Positions 37,881 to 46,454 are shown, counted from the stretch's first letter. The stretch: 64,000 bases of DNA from Devosia lucknowensis (GCF_900177655.1 NZ_FXWK01000002.1:124001-188000); one strand, 5' to 3'. Made by a program: numbers and translations. The notes: a model not told the origin generated them from the letters alone.

Positions 37881-38897
37881 ATGAGGCAGCTTGAAGCATT
37901 TTCGCTGGGCAAGAAGTTCGGCCATCCGGAGACCAACGAAGATAGCCTCGTGGTCATGCCAAACCTCGGTTACGCCGTCATCGACGGCGTGACCGACCGC
38001 AATGGCACACGCTATGGCGGCATGCTGTCGGGGCAGTTCGCCTCGCGCACCGTGCAGCGCGCCATCGAAACCTTCCTCCTGGCCCAAGGCCGGGCGGATG
38101 CCGAAGATCGGCAATTCCAGGGCGGCGAACACTTCGTCGACTATCTGGGCAAGGCCATCCACGCCGGTTACGTGGCCAATGGCGCTCTGGACGCCGTGGA
38201 GAAAGACTGGAAGCTGCGCGGTGGCTGCACCGTGATGGCCGCCCTCATCATCGGCGACCGGCTGGAAGTCGTCGCGGTCGGCGATAGTGGCATCCGCATC
38301 AACGGCCACGACACGCTGCAAGTACTCAAGCCACTCGACGACGTCACCGCCATCCTGCGCCGGGAAACCTGGCGCTTCTTCGAGGCGCAAGGCAAATCCA
38401 TCGACGAGTGCGATCGTCTTGCCGCCTCGATGACCTGGCAGGGTACGCGCAACCAGCCCGCCGGTAGCATCACGGCCGACGATGCCCTCATCGCTGCCAT
38501 CGAGGATCGGGCCATGGCGGCGTGCCGGCAACACCTGCCGCACGTGCCGGATGCCGAATTGCTGCTGCTTGTCCAGCACGGCATTTCCCATGGCCAGGGC
38601 AAGTTCCAGAACGTCACCGAACCGGTGCTGGGCTATGGGGGCATCGACGGCTTCGACGTCCCTTCCCGCTATGTTGAAACCCGCAGCTACGCACTGGCAG
38701 ACATCGAGACAATCGAGCTATTCTCCGATGGCTATTTCAAGCCGGGAGCCGGCTTCGGCGTCGCCTCGTGGGAAGCAGCATTCCAGGAGGTGGAAGCCGA
38801 AGACTTCCACAAGATCGGGCGCTACATGAGCACCAAGGGCACGACCCCCACGCAATTGACCGACGACCGCACCTATCTCGGCGTGCGGTTGAAATGA
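37881..38897 (+). CDS. PP2C-like metal-dependent phosphatase
   Basis: 338-residue protein with the PP2C metal-binding layout: NEDS (19-22), VIDGVTD with D35-G36, GDSGIRING near residue 137, FSDGYFKPG near 280 and a terminal TDDRTYLGV. These are the four Asp-containing motifs of the fold. It is soluble and has no sensor or SpoIIE domain. It lies between the sugar-phosphate-type binding protein and the DeoR regulator, overlapping the latter as ATGA. It may dephosphorylate an imported sugar phosphate or act on a protein of the pathway; both are inference. Confidence 0.8.
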   Translation: MRQLEAFSLGKKFGHPETNEDSLVVMPNLGYAVIDGVTDRNGTRYGGMLSGQFASRTVQRAIETFLLAQGRADAEDRQFQGGEHFVDYLGKAIHAGYVANGALDAVEKDWKLRGGCTVMAALIIGDRLEVVAVGDSGIRINGHDTLQVLKPLDDVTAILRRETWRFFEAQGKSIDECDRLAASMTWQGTRNQPAGSITADDALIAAIEDRAMAACRQHLPHVPDAELLLLVQHGISHGQGKFQNVTEPVLGYGGIDGFDVPSRYVETRSYALADIETIELFSDGYFKPGAGFGVASWEAAFQEVEAEDFHKIGRYMSTKGTTPTQLTDDRTYLGVRLK

Positions 38898-39712
38898 GCG
38901 GCGAGATCGCGCCGCGCCTCGGCGGCGGGGTGGAACCGGCCGCCCCCGATACCGGGCGCGCGGCCGACCGTCGTCAGGCGATCCTGCATGCCGTGCGCAC
39001 CAACGGCGCCGCATCGGTCGCCGAGCTCGCCGCCCGGTTCGACGTCACCTACCAGACGATCAGGCGCGACCTGCGCACTCTCGAAGAGCAAGGCCTGCTG
39101 CAAAAGGGTTTTGGCGGGGCCTTCGCCTCACCGGGCGTGGCCCATCACACCCTCGACGAGCGTCACGCCATTCAGATGACCGTCAAGCGTCAGTTGGTGC
39201 TGGCCCTCGAGGAATTTCTAGTGCCCGGCGCCACCATCTTCGTGGGTCTGGGGACGACGTTCGACAGTCTCCACGAAGTGTTGGCCCGTCATCCCGGCGT
39301 GCTGATCGCCACGCCCAATCTTGAAGTGGCCCATTCCTGCGCGCTCAAGACCGACGCAACCGTCTATGTCTATGGCGGCTATGTCCGCAACAAGGACTCC
39401 TCGGTCCTGACCCTCGCCGATGAGAGCCGCCAGCGCTTCAAGTTCGACGTTGCGGTCATAGGTGCCAGCGCCATCGACCGCGATGGCACGGTTCAGGAAT
39501 TCGATCCGATGGAAGTCGACCTCGTCCGCACCATCCTCCCTCAGGCGCGGCAGGTGATCCTCGTCGCGCATGACGAGAAATTCGAAAAACGTGCCCCGCA
39601 TGTGGTGACGCAGATGAGCCACGTAGATGTGCTGATCACCAATGGCGATCCCGCCGGGCGGTTCGACACCGCATCGGCGCTGGCCTCGACGCGGGTGATC
39701 GCGCTCCCTTAA
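38894..39712 (+). CDS. DeoR/GlpR-family regulator
   Basis: 272-residue regulator with an N-terminal helix-turn-helix (SVAELAARFDVTYQTIRRDLRTL, about 39-61) and a C-terminal DeoRC sugar-phosphate sensor domain (FVGLGTTFDSLHEVL, TPNLEVAH, VDLVRTILPQARQVILVAHDEKF). DeoR proteins are usually repressors released by a phosphosugar, which suits the neighbouring importer and nag genes. ATG 38894 overlaps the phosphatase stop. The 3' end overlaps nagA by 4 bp in convergent orientation. Confidence 0.92.
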   Translation: MSGEIAPRLGGGVEPAAPDTGRAADRRQAILHAVRTNGAASVAELAARFDVTYQTIRRDLRTLEEQGLLQKGFGGAFASPGVAHHTLDERHAIQMTVKRQLVLALEEFLVPGATIFVGLGTTFDSLHEVLARHPGVLIATPNLEVAHSCALKTDATVYVYGGYVRNKDSSVLTLADESRQRFKFDVAVIGASAIDRDGTVQEFDPMEVDLVRTILPQARQVILVAHDEKFEKRAPHVVTQMSHVDVLITNGDPAGRFDTASALASTRVIALP

Positions 39713-40713
39713 GCGGCTGGCAGTCGTTCGATCGTTGGCGTCATGTCGGAGGCCCATCGCACCCGACCGCTCTCCATGACGATCCCGTGGTGTCGCATGC
39801 TGTCTGCAAGCGCGCGGCGCGGCGCCTTCGAAGCCATGGCAAGCGCCGTTTCCGCCTCGAGGCCAGCCCAGGCCATCGTGTTGCGCACCGCGTCGTCGAG
39901 ACACAGGGCCGATCCGGCCAGCATGGTCTTTCCCGGCTGGACCATGGCACCACTCGACGTGCGTTCCACGGGTATGCCCGCGAATGTGTAGACACCAGGG
40001 TCCGCGGCCGCACCGAGCACCGCGTCGGTGACGAGAATGCACTTGTCCGCGCCCTTGATCCGGATCATGGCCGCCAGCGCGTCCGGCGACATGTGGTGAC
40101 CATCGGCGATAAGACACGCCGCAAGGCGGGGCTCGGACAGTTGTGCGAGGAGCGTGTTCTCGAGCTTGGGCAAGGAGTGCGGCAACCCGTTGCCGAGATG
40201 GGTCGACATCGTCAGGCCCGCATCGGCGGCAGCGCTCACTTGCGCAAAGTTGGCCGCCGAATGGGCCATGGCGAGTGTCTTGCCCCGTCGCCGCATCGCG
40301 GCGATGAAATCTCCCGCCCCTTTTCGCTCGGGCGCCAGCGTCACAAGCAGGATCGGCCGCGAGAGACCATCCTCGATACGCGCGATAACCGCCGCATCGG
40401 GGTCGGTCATCGCCGCTTGCGGGTGGCAACCGGAATAGCCGTCCCCGGCATTCAGAAACGGCCCTTCCAGATGATAGCCGGGCACCATGGCCGGACCCAG
40501 CCGGCTCGAGCGCACGGCATGGTCGAGTGCCGCGAAACGCTCGGCAAGCTCATCGGGGAAAGCCGTGATGATCGTTGGCAGGCATTGCGTCACGCCCGAG
40601 ACGAGCATGGCTTCGAGCGCCAGGTCGAGCTTGGCCGGGGTCAGGGACGGATCATTGAAATCCACCCCGGCATAGCCGTTGACCTGCAGGTCGGAGAGGC
40701 CGTCACTGATCAT
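39709..40713 (-). CDS. nagA: N-acetylglucosamine-6-phosphate deacetylase, short form
   Basis: 334-residue amidohydrolase that removes acetate from GlcNAc-6-phosphate. Metal/active-site residues by alignment with the family are E83 (HLEGPF), H151 (MAHS), H172 (THLGNG) and D230 (VTDAV). It begins directly at the first barrel strand (SDLQVNGYAGVDFND) and so lacks roughly 50 N-terminal residues present in E. coli NagA (382 residues). The start is fixed by the ATGA overlap with nagB, so this is not a misread start. A related phosphosugar amidohydrolase remains possible. Confidence 0.87.
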   Translation of the reverse strand: MISDGLSDLQVNGYAGVDFNDPSLTPAKLDLALEAMLVSGVTQCLPTIITAFPDELAERFAALDHAVRSSRLGPAMVPGYHLEGPFLNAGDGYSGCHPQAAMTDPDAAVIARIEDGLSRPILLVTLAPERKGAGDFIAAMRRRGKTLAMAHSAANFAQVSAAADAGLTMSTHLGNGLPHSLPKLENTLLAQLSEPRLAACLIADGHHMSPDALAAMIRIKGADKCILVTDAVLGAAADPGVYTFAGIPVERTSSGAMVQPGKTMLAGSALCLDDAVRNTMAWAGLEAETALAMASKAPRRALADSMRHHGIVMESGRVRWASDMTPTIERLPAA

Positions 40714-41444
40714 TCGAGCATGCTCGCCGAGGCCCGATCAAGATGCAGCGTCGCATTGGGGTGCCGCTGCAGGATCGATGCCGGATGGAGCGGCGACACC
40801 GGCTGCTGCACGGCCTGGCGGACCGCGAGGGCCTTGCGCTGGTCGGGCACGCTGAGCACGATCTTTCGCGACTTCATGATCTGCCGGATGCTCATCGAGA
40901 TCGCCCGAGCGGGAACGGCCTCGATACTGTCGAACCACCCTTCCCCGAACTGCTGTTGCCGGCATGCCGCGTCGAGGTCGACCACGATATAGGGATCCTC
41001 GATGGCAAAGTCGGCCGGGGGGTCGTTGAAGGCCAGGTGGCAGTTCTCGCCGATGCCGGCGAAACACACGTCGACCGTTTCGTCCGCGAGGCGGGCATTG
41101 AGCCGCGCCACTTCTTCCCCGAGATCGGCCGCATCGCCGCCGACTTCCACGAACTCCCGCAAGCCTTTCACCCGGTCGACGAAGCGCGTGCGCAGATAGC
41201 CGCGGAAGCTCGCCCTGTGCGTTGCCGGCAGGCCGACATATTCATCGAGGTGGAAAGCCGCCACGCGGCTCCAGTCGATGTCGTGGCCGACCAGTGCGTC
41301 GAGCATGGCGAACTGGCTGGCGCCAGTGGCGACGATGATGGTGGCCTGGCCCGCACGTGCAATGGCGTGGTTGATGGCGGCGGCGCCGTCCTCCGCGGCG
41401 TGCCGACCCAGTTCGTCGCCATTCTCGTGTATCTTCAGTTCCAT
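40710..41444 (-). CDS. nagB: Glucosamine-6-phosphate deaminase
   Basis: 244-residue enzyme converting glucosamine-6-phosphate to fructose-6-phosphate and ammonia, the step after NagA. Catalytic D67 (FHLDEYVG) and H136 in GIGENCHLAFNDP are present. Relative to E. coli NagB (266 residues) the Asp of the DGH triad is Asn134, a change common in the GIGENG subfamily, and the C-terminus is shorter. First gene of a nagB-nagA pair. Repeats in the 191-bp upstream gap are likely regulatory. Confidence 0.9.
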   Translation of the reverse strand: MELKIHENGDELGRHAAEDGAAAINHAIARAGQATIIVATGASQFAMLDALVGHDIDWSRVAAFHLDEYVGLPATHRASFRGYLRTRFVDRVKGLREFVEVGGDAADLGEEVARLNARLADETVDVCFAGIGENCHLAFNDPPADFAIEDPYIVVDLDAACRQQQFGEGWFDSIEAVPARAISMSIRQIMKSRKIVLSVPDQRKALAVRQAVQQPVSPLHPASILQRHPNATLHLDRASASMLE

Positions 41445-41457
41445 GCCATACCTCGAC

Positions 41458-41474
41458 CAATCGTTGTCCGATTG
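41458..41474. promoter_or_regulatory. Inverted repeat just upstream of nagB
   Basis: CAATCG-TTGTC-CGATTG, a perfect 6-bp inverted repeat with a 5-nt spacer, 13 bp upstream of the nagB ATG. Position would suit repression by the nearby DeoR protein. Not a known consensus that I can name. Confidence 0.4.
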
Positions 41475-41521
41475 TGCATCACGTCGAGGACCGAGGCAAA
41501 GTAGCCGGTCACCTTTTCCCC

Positions 41522-41582
41522 GTTAGCGGCCGGTTAGCAAATTGGCCCTGGCGCTGCGCCAGATGCTAACCGCGTGTTAGCA
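41522..41582. repeat. Phased GTTAGC repeat cluster upstream of nagBA
   Basis: Four copies of GTTAGC: three direct (41522, 41533 and 41576) and one inverted (GCTAAC, 41565). The 41522/41533 and 41565/41576 pairs are each offset by 11 bp, about one helical turn. Two copies extend to GTTAGCAAATTG (41533-41544 and 41576-41587). The inner pair makes the perfect inverted repeat TGCTAAC-CGCGT-GTTAGCA. A small hairpin CTGGCG-CTG-CGCCAG (41548-41562) lies between them. This looks like an operator array 80-140 bp upstream of nagB. Confidence 0.55.
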
Positions 41583-41599
41583 AATTGCCTGGATACGAG

Positions 41600-41620
41600 G
41601 GCCGGTCCGTGAGACCGGCC
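41600..41620 (-). terminator. Terminator of liv-aldehyde dehydrogenase operon
   Basis: Perfect 8-bp stem GGCCGGTC / GACCGGCC with loop CGTGA, 15 nt beyond the aldehyde dehydrogenase stop on the minus strand. Same stem sequence as the hairpins near 520 and 7880. Confidence 0.6.
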
Positions 41621-41635
41621 TTCGCTGGTATCAGG

Positions 41636-43087
41636 TCAGATCGGGTAGTGGATGTGGCCATCTTGGACGGTGACCCAGCGCAGTTCGGTGAACTCGGCGA
41701 TACCCCAGTTGCCGCCAAAACGTCCGTATCCAGAAGCCTTTACGCCGCCGAAGGGCATCTGCGCCTCGTCGTGGACCGTGGGGCCGTTGACGTGGCAGAT
41801 GCCGCTTTCGATGCGCCGCGCCACTGCCAGTGCCCGGTTCACGTCCTTGCCGAAAACCGCAGCCGACAAGCCATATTCGGTGTCATTGGCCACCCGAACC
41901 GCCTCGTCGACCGAGCCGACCCGGACCACGGTAACGACCGGGCCGAAGGACTCTTCGCCATAGATGCGCATCGACGGCGTGACCTTGTCGAGCAGGGTTG
42001 CGTCCATGATCGTGCCATCGATGCGCCCGCCGGCGGCCAGCACGGCACCCTTGCCCGTGGCGTCCTTGATCAGTTGTTCGAGACGCTGGGCAGCGCTGGC
42101 ATCGACCACCGAACCGAGCGGCGTATCGCCCTTGGTCGGATCGCCGGCCACCAGCGTCCTGGCCTTGGCAGAAAGCTTGTCGACGAAGGCGTCGGCGATC
42201 GTATCGAGCACGACGATACGCTCGGTGGACATGCATATCTGGCCTTGGTTCATGTAGGCACCGAATGCGGCGGCGGCCACAGCTTCGTCGAGATCGGCGT
42301 CGTCGAGGACCACGAACGGAGCCTTGCCGCCCAGTTCGAGCAGGGCGGGCTTGAGGTGGCGCCCGGCCTTTTCAGCAATGATACGGCCGACGCGGGTTGA
42401 GCCGGTGAAATTAACCCGGCGCACCGCCGGGTGGGCGATCAGGGCTTCGACGATTTCGCCGGCATCGTCGGGTGAGTTGGACACGGCATTGAGCGCTCCC
42501 TTTGGCAATCCGGCTTCGAGCAGGGCCTCGACGATCAGCCGGTGCGTGCGCGGGCAGAGCTCCGACGTCTTCATGACGACGGTGTTACCGCAGGCGAGCG
42601 GCGTGGCGAGCGAGCGGACGCCAAGAATGACGGGAGCATTCCACGGCGCCATGGAAAGCACGACACCCGCAGGCTGCCTCACGGCCATGGCCAGGCTACC
42701 CGGGCGGTTGGAGGGAATGATCTCGCCCTTGATCTGAGTTACGAGGCTGGCCGCCTCGCGAAGCATGTCAGCGGCTAGCATCGTGTTGAACATGGCCCAA
42801 CCGGCCGTTGCACCGATCTCTGCGCCCATGGCCTCGACGAACTGAGGGCCCTTGCTTTCGAGTATATCCGCCGCCTTGAGCAAAACCTTGCGCCGCTCCT
42901 TGGGGGCGGTCCTGGACCATTCCGGGAAGGCCGCTGCTGCGGCGTCGGCCGCACGCTGCGCATCTTCGACCGTTGCCGCGGCAGCGCGGGTCGCCACTTC
43001 GCCGGATATTGGATTGCGGCGTTCGAAGACCGCACCACCGGTGGCCTTTTGGTCTTCGTTGGCAATGAGCAAGCCGAGTTGATCCAT
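41636..43087 (-). CDS. Vanillin dehydrogenase-like aldehyde dehydrogenase
   Basis: 483-residue NAD(P)-dependent aldehyde dehydrogenase nearest in style to vanillin/salicylaldehyde dehydrogenases. It has APWNAPVILGVRSLATPLACGN, FTGSTRVG, the base in ELGGKAPFVVLDDAD, the nucleophile Cys in NQGQICMSTER and the class C-terminus FTELRWVTVQ. It lies 21 bp after livF as the last gene of the Liv-type operon. This suggests the importer feeds an aromatic acid or aldehyde pathway, by inference. Confidence 0.87.
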   Translation of the reverse strand: MDQLGLLIANEDQKATGGAVFERRNPISGEVATRAAAATVEDAQRAADAAAAAFPEWSRTAPKERRKVLLKAADILESKGPQFVEAMGAEIGATAGWAMFNTMLAADMLREAASLVTQIKGEIIPSNRPGSLAMAVRQPAGVVLSMAPWNAPVILGVRSLATPLACGNTVVMKTSELCPRTHRLIVEALLEAGLPKGALNAVSNSPDDAGEIVEALIAHPAVRRVNFTGSTRVGRIIAEKAGRHLKPALLELGGKAPFVVLDDADLDEAVAAAAFGAYMNQGQICMSTERIVVLDTIADAFVDKLSAKARTLVAGDPTKGDTPLGSVVDASAAQRLEQLIKDATGKGAVLAAGGRIDGTIMDATLLDKVTPSMRIYGEESFGPVVTVVRVGSVDEAVRVANDTEYGLSAAVFGKDVNRALAVARRIESGICHVNGPTVHDEAQMPFGGVKASGYGRFGGNWGIAEFTELRWVTVQDGHIHYPI

Positions 43088-43108
43088 CGCGAATTCTCCT
43101 CTCGAGTG

Positions 43109-43825
43109 TCAGGCGGTCGAGCCGCCAAGGAAGGCCTGTTGCACTGCCGTATCGGTCTTGAGAGCTTCGGCAGTGTCCGCACCCACGATCCGGCCGGCTT
43201 CCATGAGATAGCCGCGGTCGGAGATGGACAGGGAAATCGATACGTTCTGCTCGACGAGCAACAGCGCGACGCCGGTCTGCTGCACGCGCTTGAGTGCCGC
43301 GAACAGTTCCGTCACCACGATTGGGGCAAGGCCAAGGCTGGGCTCGTCAAGCATGAGATATTTCGGATTGCTCATCAGGGCGCGGCCGATGGCAACCATC
43401 TGCTGCTCGCCACCGGACATAGTGCGCACCATCTGGCGCTTGCGCTCCGCCAAACGGGGGAAGAGATCGTAAATGAGCGCGTGCCGGTCTGCCTCGGTGG
43501 CGCGGGCTCGCCGGGGATTCGCGCCCAGCATCAGGTTTTCCTCGACGGTCAGATCGCCGAAAACCCCGCGACCCTCAGGAACAAGGGCAATGCCGGTTTC
43601 GGGAATGTCATGTGCCGGCAGCCCGATGAGAGATTTCCCATCGAGCATGACCCGGGAGCCCGCCTCGGGCGTCACGAGCCCGGCTATGGCCTTGAGCAGC
43701 GACGACTTGCCCGCGCCGTTGGCGCCCAGGATGACGACGGTCTCGCCTTCGGAGATGCCGACGGAGATATTTTCCAGCGCACGATGTCGTCCATAGAGCA
43801 GCGACAGGTTGGCGATTTCAAGCAT
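43109..43825 (-). CDS. livF: Branched-chain amino acid-type ABC ATPase LivF
   Basis: 238-residue ATPase with Walker A GANGAGKSS, signature MSGGEQQM, Walker B LMLDEPSLGLAP and the LivF-typical LLVEQNV segment. ATG 43825 is used rather than the longer upstream frame; it overlaps the livG stop by 8 bp. One of two ATPases of a HAAT-family importer. Confidence 0.92.
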   Translation of the reverse strand: MLEIANLSLLYGRHRALENISVGISEGETVVILGANGAGKSSLLKAIAGLVTPEAGSRVMLDGKSLIGLPAHDIPETGIALVPEGRGVFGDLTVEENLMLGANPRRARATEADRHALIYDLFPRLAERKRQMVRTMSGGEQQMVAIGRALMSNPKYLMLDEPSLGLAPIVVTELFAALKRVQQTGVALLLVEQNVSISLSISDRGYLMEAGRIVGADTAEALKTDTAVQQAFLGGSTA

Positions 43826-44546
43826 TGCCGTCTCCGAGATAGGCCGCGATGACGCCAGCATCGCTGAGGACATCAGCAGTCGGCCCATCGGCAATCTTGG
43901 AGCCAACGTTCATGACCACTGAGCGCGTGCACAGTGCACGGACGGCCTCCATGATGTGCTCGACCAGCACGATCGTCATGCCGCTCTGGCGCAGCGACAG
44001 GATCAGATCAATGCCGACGCGCAGCTCTGTCGGATTGAGACCGGAAAGCCACTCGTCCAGCAGCAGCAACCGGGGTTCCGACGCCAGAGCACGCGCCAGT
44101 TCCATGCGCTTTTGATCGATGTATGTGAGTTCGTCGGCATGCTCGTCTCCGCGCCCGCCGAGCCCGACCCGGTCCAGCAAGACCTCTGCCTGGTCGCGAG
44201 CGCCGCGTCCCCAGAGCGGCTGGGGGCGGAAAGCGAGAGCGGCGATAATGTTTTCGGCCACGCTTAGCGATGGGAGTATCTTGACCAGCTGGAATGTCCG
44301 GGAGACGCCCTTGTGTGCGATCCCGTTCGGCGGCAGACCTGAGATGATGTCCCCCTCCAGCGCGACGGTGCCGCTGGTGGCCTGCAAGGCGCCCGAGATC
44401 ATGTTCAGCAGCGTGGTCTTGCCGGATCCGTTGGGGCCAAGCAGCGCGACGATTTCCCCTGCGTTGACAGAGAAACTCACCTTGTTGACGGCCGTGAGGC
44501 CGCCGAACTGCTTGGTGAGCGCGGTTATATCGAGCAGTTGGGTCAC
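43818..44546 (-). CDS. livG: Branched-chain amino acid-type ABC ATPase LivG
   Basis: 242-residue ATPase with Walker A GPNGSGKTT at about 37-45, the LivG hallmark KGVSRTFQLVKILPSLSV (Q-loop) and Walker B LLLDEWLSGLNP, in which Trp replaces the usual Pro after DE. Start is GTG 44546, which overlaps the livM stop as GTGA; the longer open frame upstream reads through livM out of frame. Confidence 0.9.
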   Translation of the reverse strand: MTQLLDITALTKQFGGLTAVNKVSFSVNAGEIVALLGPNGSGKTTLLNMISGALQATSGTVALEGDIISGLPPNGIAHKGVSRTFQLVKILPSLSVAENIIAALAFRPQPLWGRGARDQAEVLLDRVGLGGRGDEHADELTYIDQKRMELARALASEPRLLLLDEWLSGLNPTELRVGIDLILSLRQSGMTIVLVEHIMEAVRALCTRSVVMNVGSKIADGPTADVLSDAGVIAAYLGDGNA

Positions 44547-45475
44547 GACCGTAGCTCCCGACTGCGGAAACGACGCATCACGTCTTCTCCCAGCGAGAGG
44601 ATGCCGCGCGGCACGACGAAGACGATGGCGATGAACATGAGGCCCAGAATGATCGAATAATGATTGGGAAAGTTGGCGCTCAGCCATTCGAACAACAGGA
44701 AGAGAGGCACGGCGCCGAGCACAGGTCCCCACAACCGGTTTGCACCACCCAGCAGTGCCATGATGACCGTGAGGAAAGACACGGTTGGATTGAAGACGAT
44801 GGCTGGCTCGATATAGGTCCATCGCGGTGCCTGGATGGCCCCGACAAGCGTGATGATTGTTGCGCTCACGGCGAAAAGTGACAGCTTGACCCGCGAGATA
44901 TCGATGCCGATGTGGCTGGCGACAGTTTCATCGTCGCCGATCACCTTGAGGGCGAGCCCGATACGCGAGCGGGCGATCCACCAGCCGATACCCAAGGTCA
45001 CGGCTGCGAGTGCCAGGAGCTGCCAGTAGATCTGCTCGGCGGTAATCGGCAGGAAGATATAGCGACCCAGGGTGCCGGTGACGTTGACCTCGTACCAAGT
45101 CACCAACTGGCGAATGAGTTCAGCGAGGCCGAACGTGAAAATTACGAAATAGACCCCGGCCAACCGTAGTGTCGCAAGTCCGACGACGAGAGCGACCACA
45201 AGGCCGATCAGTCCGGCGACAAGCAGCACCAGCGGATAGGGCAGCGTTTCGGACAGGACGGCGACGGTGTAAGCGCCGATGCCGAAGAACGCGACGGTTG
45301 CGAGTGAGATGTAACGGGTCGGGCCCGAGAACAAAGCCCAGGCGCTGGCAAGCACCACGTAGCCAGTCATTCCTAGAAGCAGGCCAACGCCATAGGCGCC
45401 GAGTTGCGTGGGCAGAAAGGCGAGAGCGGCAAGCGCAAGGGCAATCAGGCCAAAGCCGATGGTGGTGCGGGTCAT
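44543..45475 (-). CDS. livM: Branched-chain amino acid-type ABC permease LivM
   Basis: 310-residue inner-membrane permease with 8-9 hydrophobic segments and the LivM blocks ASAWALFSGPTRYISLATVAFFG and GDDETVASHIGIDISRVKLSLF. ATGA overlap with livH upstream and GTGA with livG downstream. Confidence 0.9.
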   Translation of the reverse strand: MTRTTIGFGLIALALAALAFLPTQLGAYGVGLLLGMTGYVVLASAWALFSGPTRYISLATVAFFGIGAYTVAVLSETLPYPLVLLVAGLIGLVVALVVGLATLRLAGVYFVIFTFGLAELIRQLVTWYEVNVTGTLGRYIFLPITAEQIYWQLLALAAVTLGIGWWIARSRIGLALKVIGDDETVASHIGIDISRVKLSLFAVSATIITLVGAIQAPRWTYIEPAIVFNPTVSFLTVIMALLGGANRLWGPVLGAVPLFLLFEWLSANFPNHYSIILGLMFIAIVFVVPRGILSLGEDVMRRFRSRELRS

Positions 45476-46347
45476 CGACCGGCCGCCTTTCCGAAGAGTC
45501 CGGACGGTTTCCAGAGCAGGATCACGAGGAAGATGACGTAAGTGGAAGCAAGCGTGAGGCCAGGATCGACATAAGTCGCGACCAGCGTTTCGACGACGCC
45601 CAGCAGAAGGCCTGCCACCAGCGCACCCATAAGATTGCCGAGCCCGCCCATGATCACGATGACCAGCGCCTTCATGGTGAAAACCACGCCCATAGACGCA
45701 TTGAAGGTCTGATACATCGAGACCATCACTCCGCCCGATGCGGCAAGCATGGTGCCGAGCGCAAAGGCAAAGCGAGCCGTGCGATTGACGTTGATCCCCA
45801 CCAGCGGCGCTGACTTCGGCGCGACAGCGATGGCGCGCACCGTTGTGCCCCAGCGCGTCCGCGTCAGCACCAGGAAGAGCGTCGCGCCAATGACCACGGC
45901 CAGCACGAAGGCAAGGAGGCGATTTGCAGCGATGTTGGCGCCGAAAATGTTCACGCCAAAGTTGAGATAGTTGTAGCTCGTGTAGTTGGACCCGAAGGTG
46001 ATGAGCATCACACCCTGGATGACGAAGAGCAGGCCGAAGGTCGCCAGTATCGAGTCCACTTCCAGCGTGCCGCTCTTGGCCGATCGCCGCACCAGCGGCT
46101 GCATCATGATGCCGTAGATAAGGTAGCCGAAAGCGAAGGCGGCGGGCAGCACGATGATCATGCCCATCAGTGGATTGATGCCGAAGGTCGAAAACAGGAG
46201 GAAAGCGGCGAAGGCCGCAAAGATCGTCACCTCGCCATAGGCCAGGTTCATGATGCGCGAGATGCCGTATTGAAGCGTCAGGCCCATGGCGACAAGCGCG
46301 TACGTGCCGCCAAGCACCAAACCTGAAATAAGCGCCGTCAGCAGCAT
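45472..46347 (-). CDS. livH: Branched-chain amino acid-type ABC permease LivH
   Basis: 291-residue partner permease. It shows GLVLGGTYALVAMGLTLQYG at the N-terminus, then RIMNLAYGEVTIFAAF, and the loop VRAIAVAPKSAPLVGINVNR. It lies 107 bp after livK, with a hairpin between them, so it is probably expressed at lower level than the binding protein. Confidence 0.92.
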   Translation of the reverse strand: MLLTALISGLVLGGTYALVAMGLTLQYGISRIMNLAYGEVTIFAAFAAFLLFSTFGINPLMGMIIVLPAAFAFGYLIYGIMMQPLVRRSAKSGTLEVDSILATFGLLFVIQGVMLITFGSNYTSYNYLNFGVNIFGANIAANRLLAFVLAVVIGATLFLVLTRTRWGTTVRAIAVAPKSAPLVGINVNRTARFAFALGTMLAASGGVMVSMYQTFNASMGVVFTMKALVIVIMGGLGNLMGALVAGLLLGVVETLVATYVDPGLTLASTYVIFLVILLWKPSGLFGKAAGR

Positions 46348-46414
46348 GGGGAAGATGTTCCTTGGCCGGAATGCAATGAAGAAATCACGAGCAGTATGAT
46401 CTCAGATCAAGGTG

Positions 46415-46447
46415 GCTCCCCCGCCGCAGATGGGAAGGCGGAGGAGC
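46415..46447 (-). terminator. Hairpin between livK and livH
   Basis: 11-bp stem with one mismatch, GCTCCCCCGCC / GGCGGAGGAGC, and an 11-nt loop, 8 nt after the livK stop on the minus strand. Likely an attenuating or mRNA-stabilising hairpin that raises binding protein relative to membrane components. Confidence 0.55.
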
Positions 46448-46454
46448 AACGCGG

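Noticed and set aside
41522..41587. CRISPR-like or mobile repeat interpretation of the GTTAGC cluster
   Set aside because: Repeats are 6-12 bp, some inverted, and confined to one promoter gap; there are no spacers of constant length and no cas or transposase genes.
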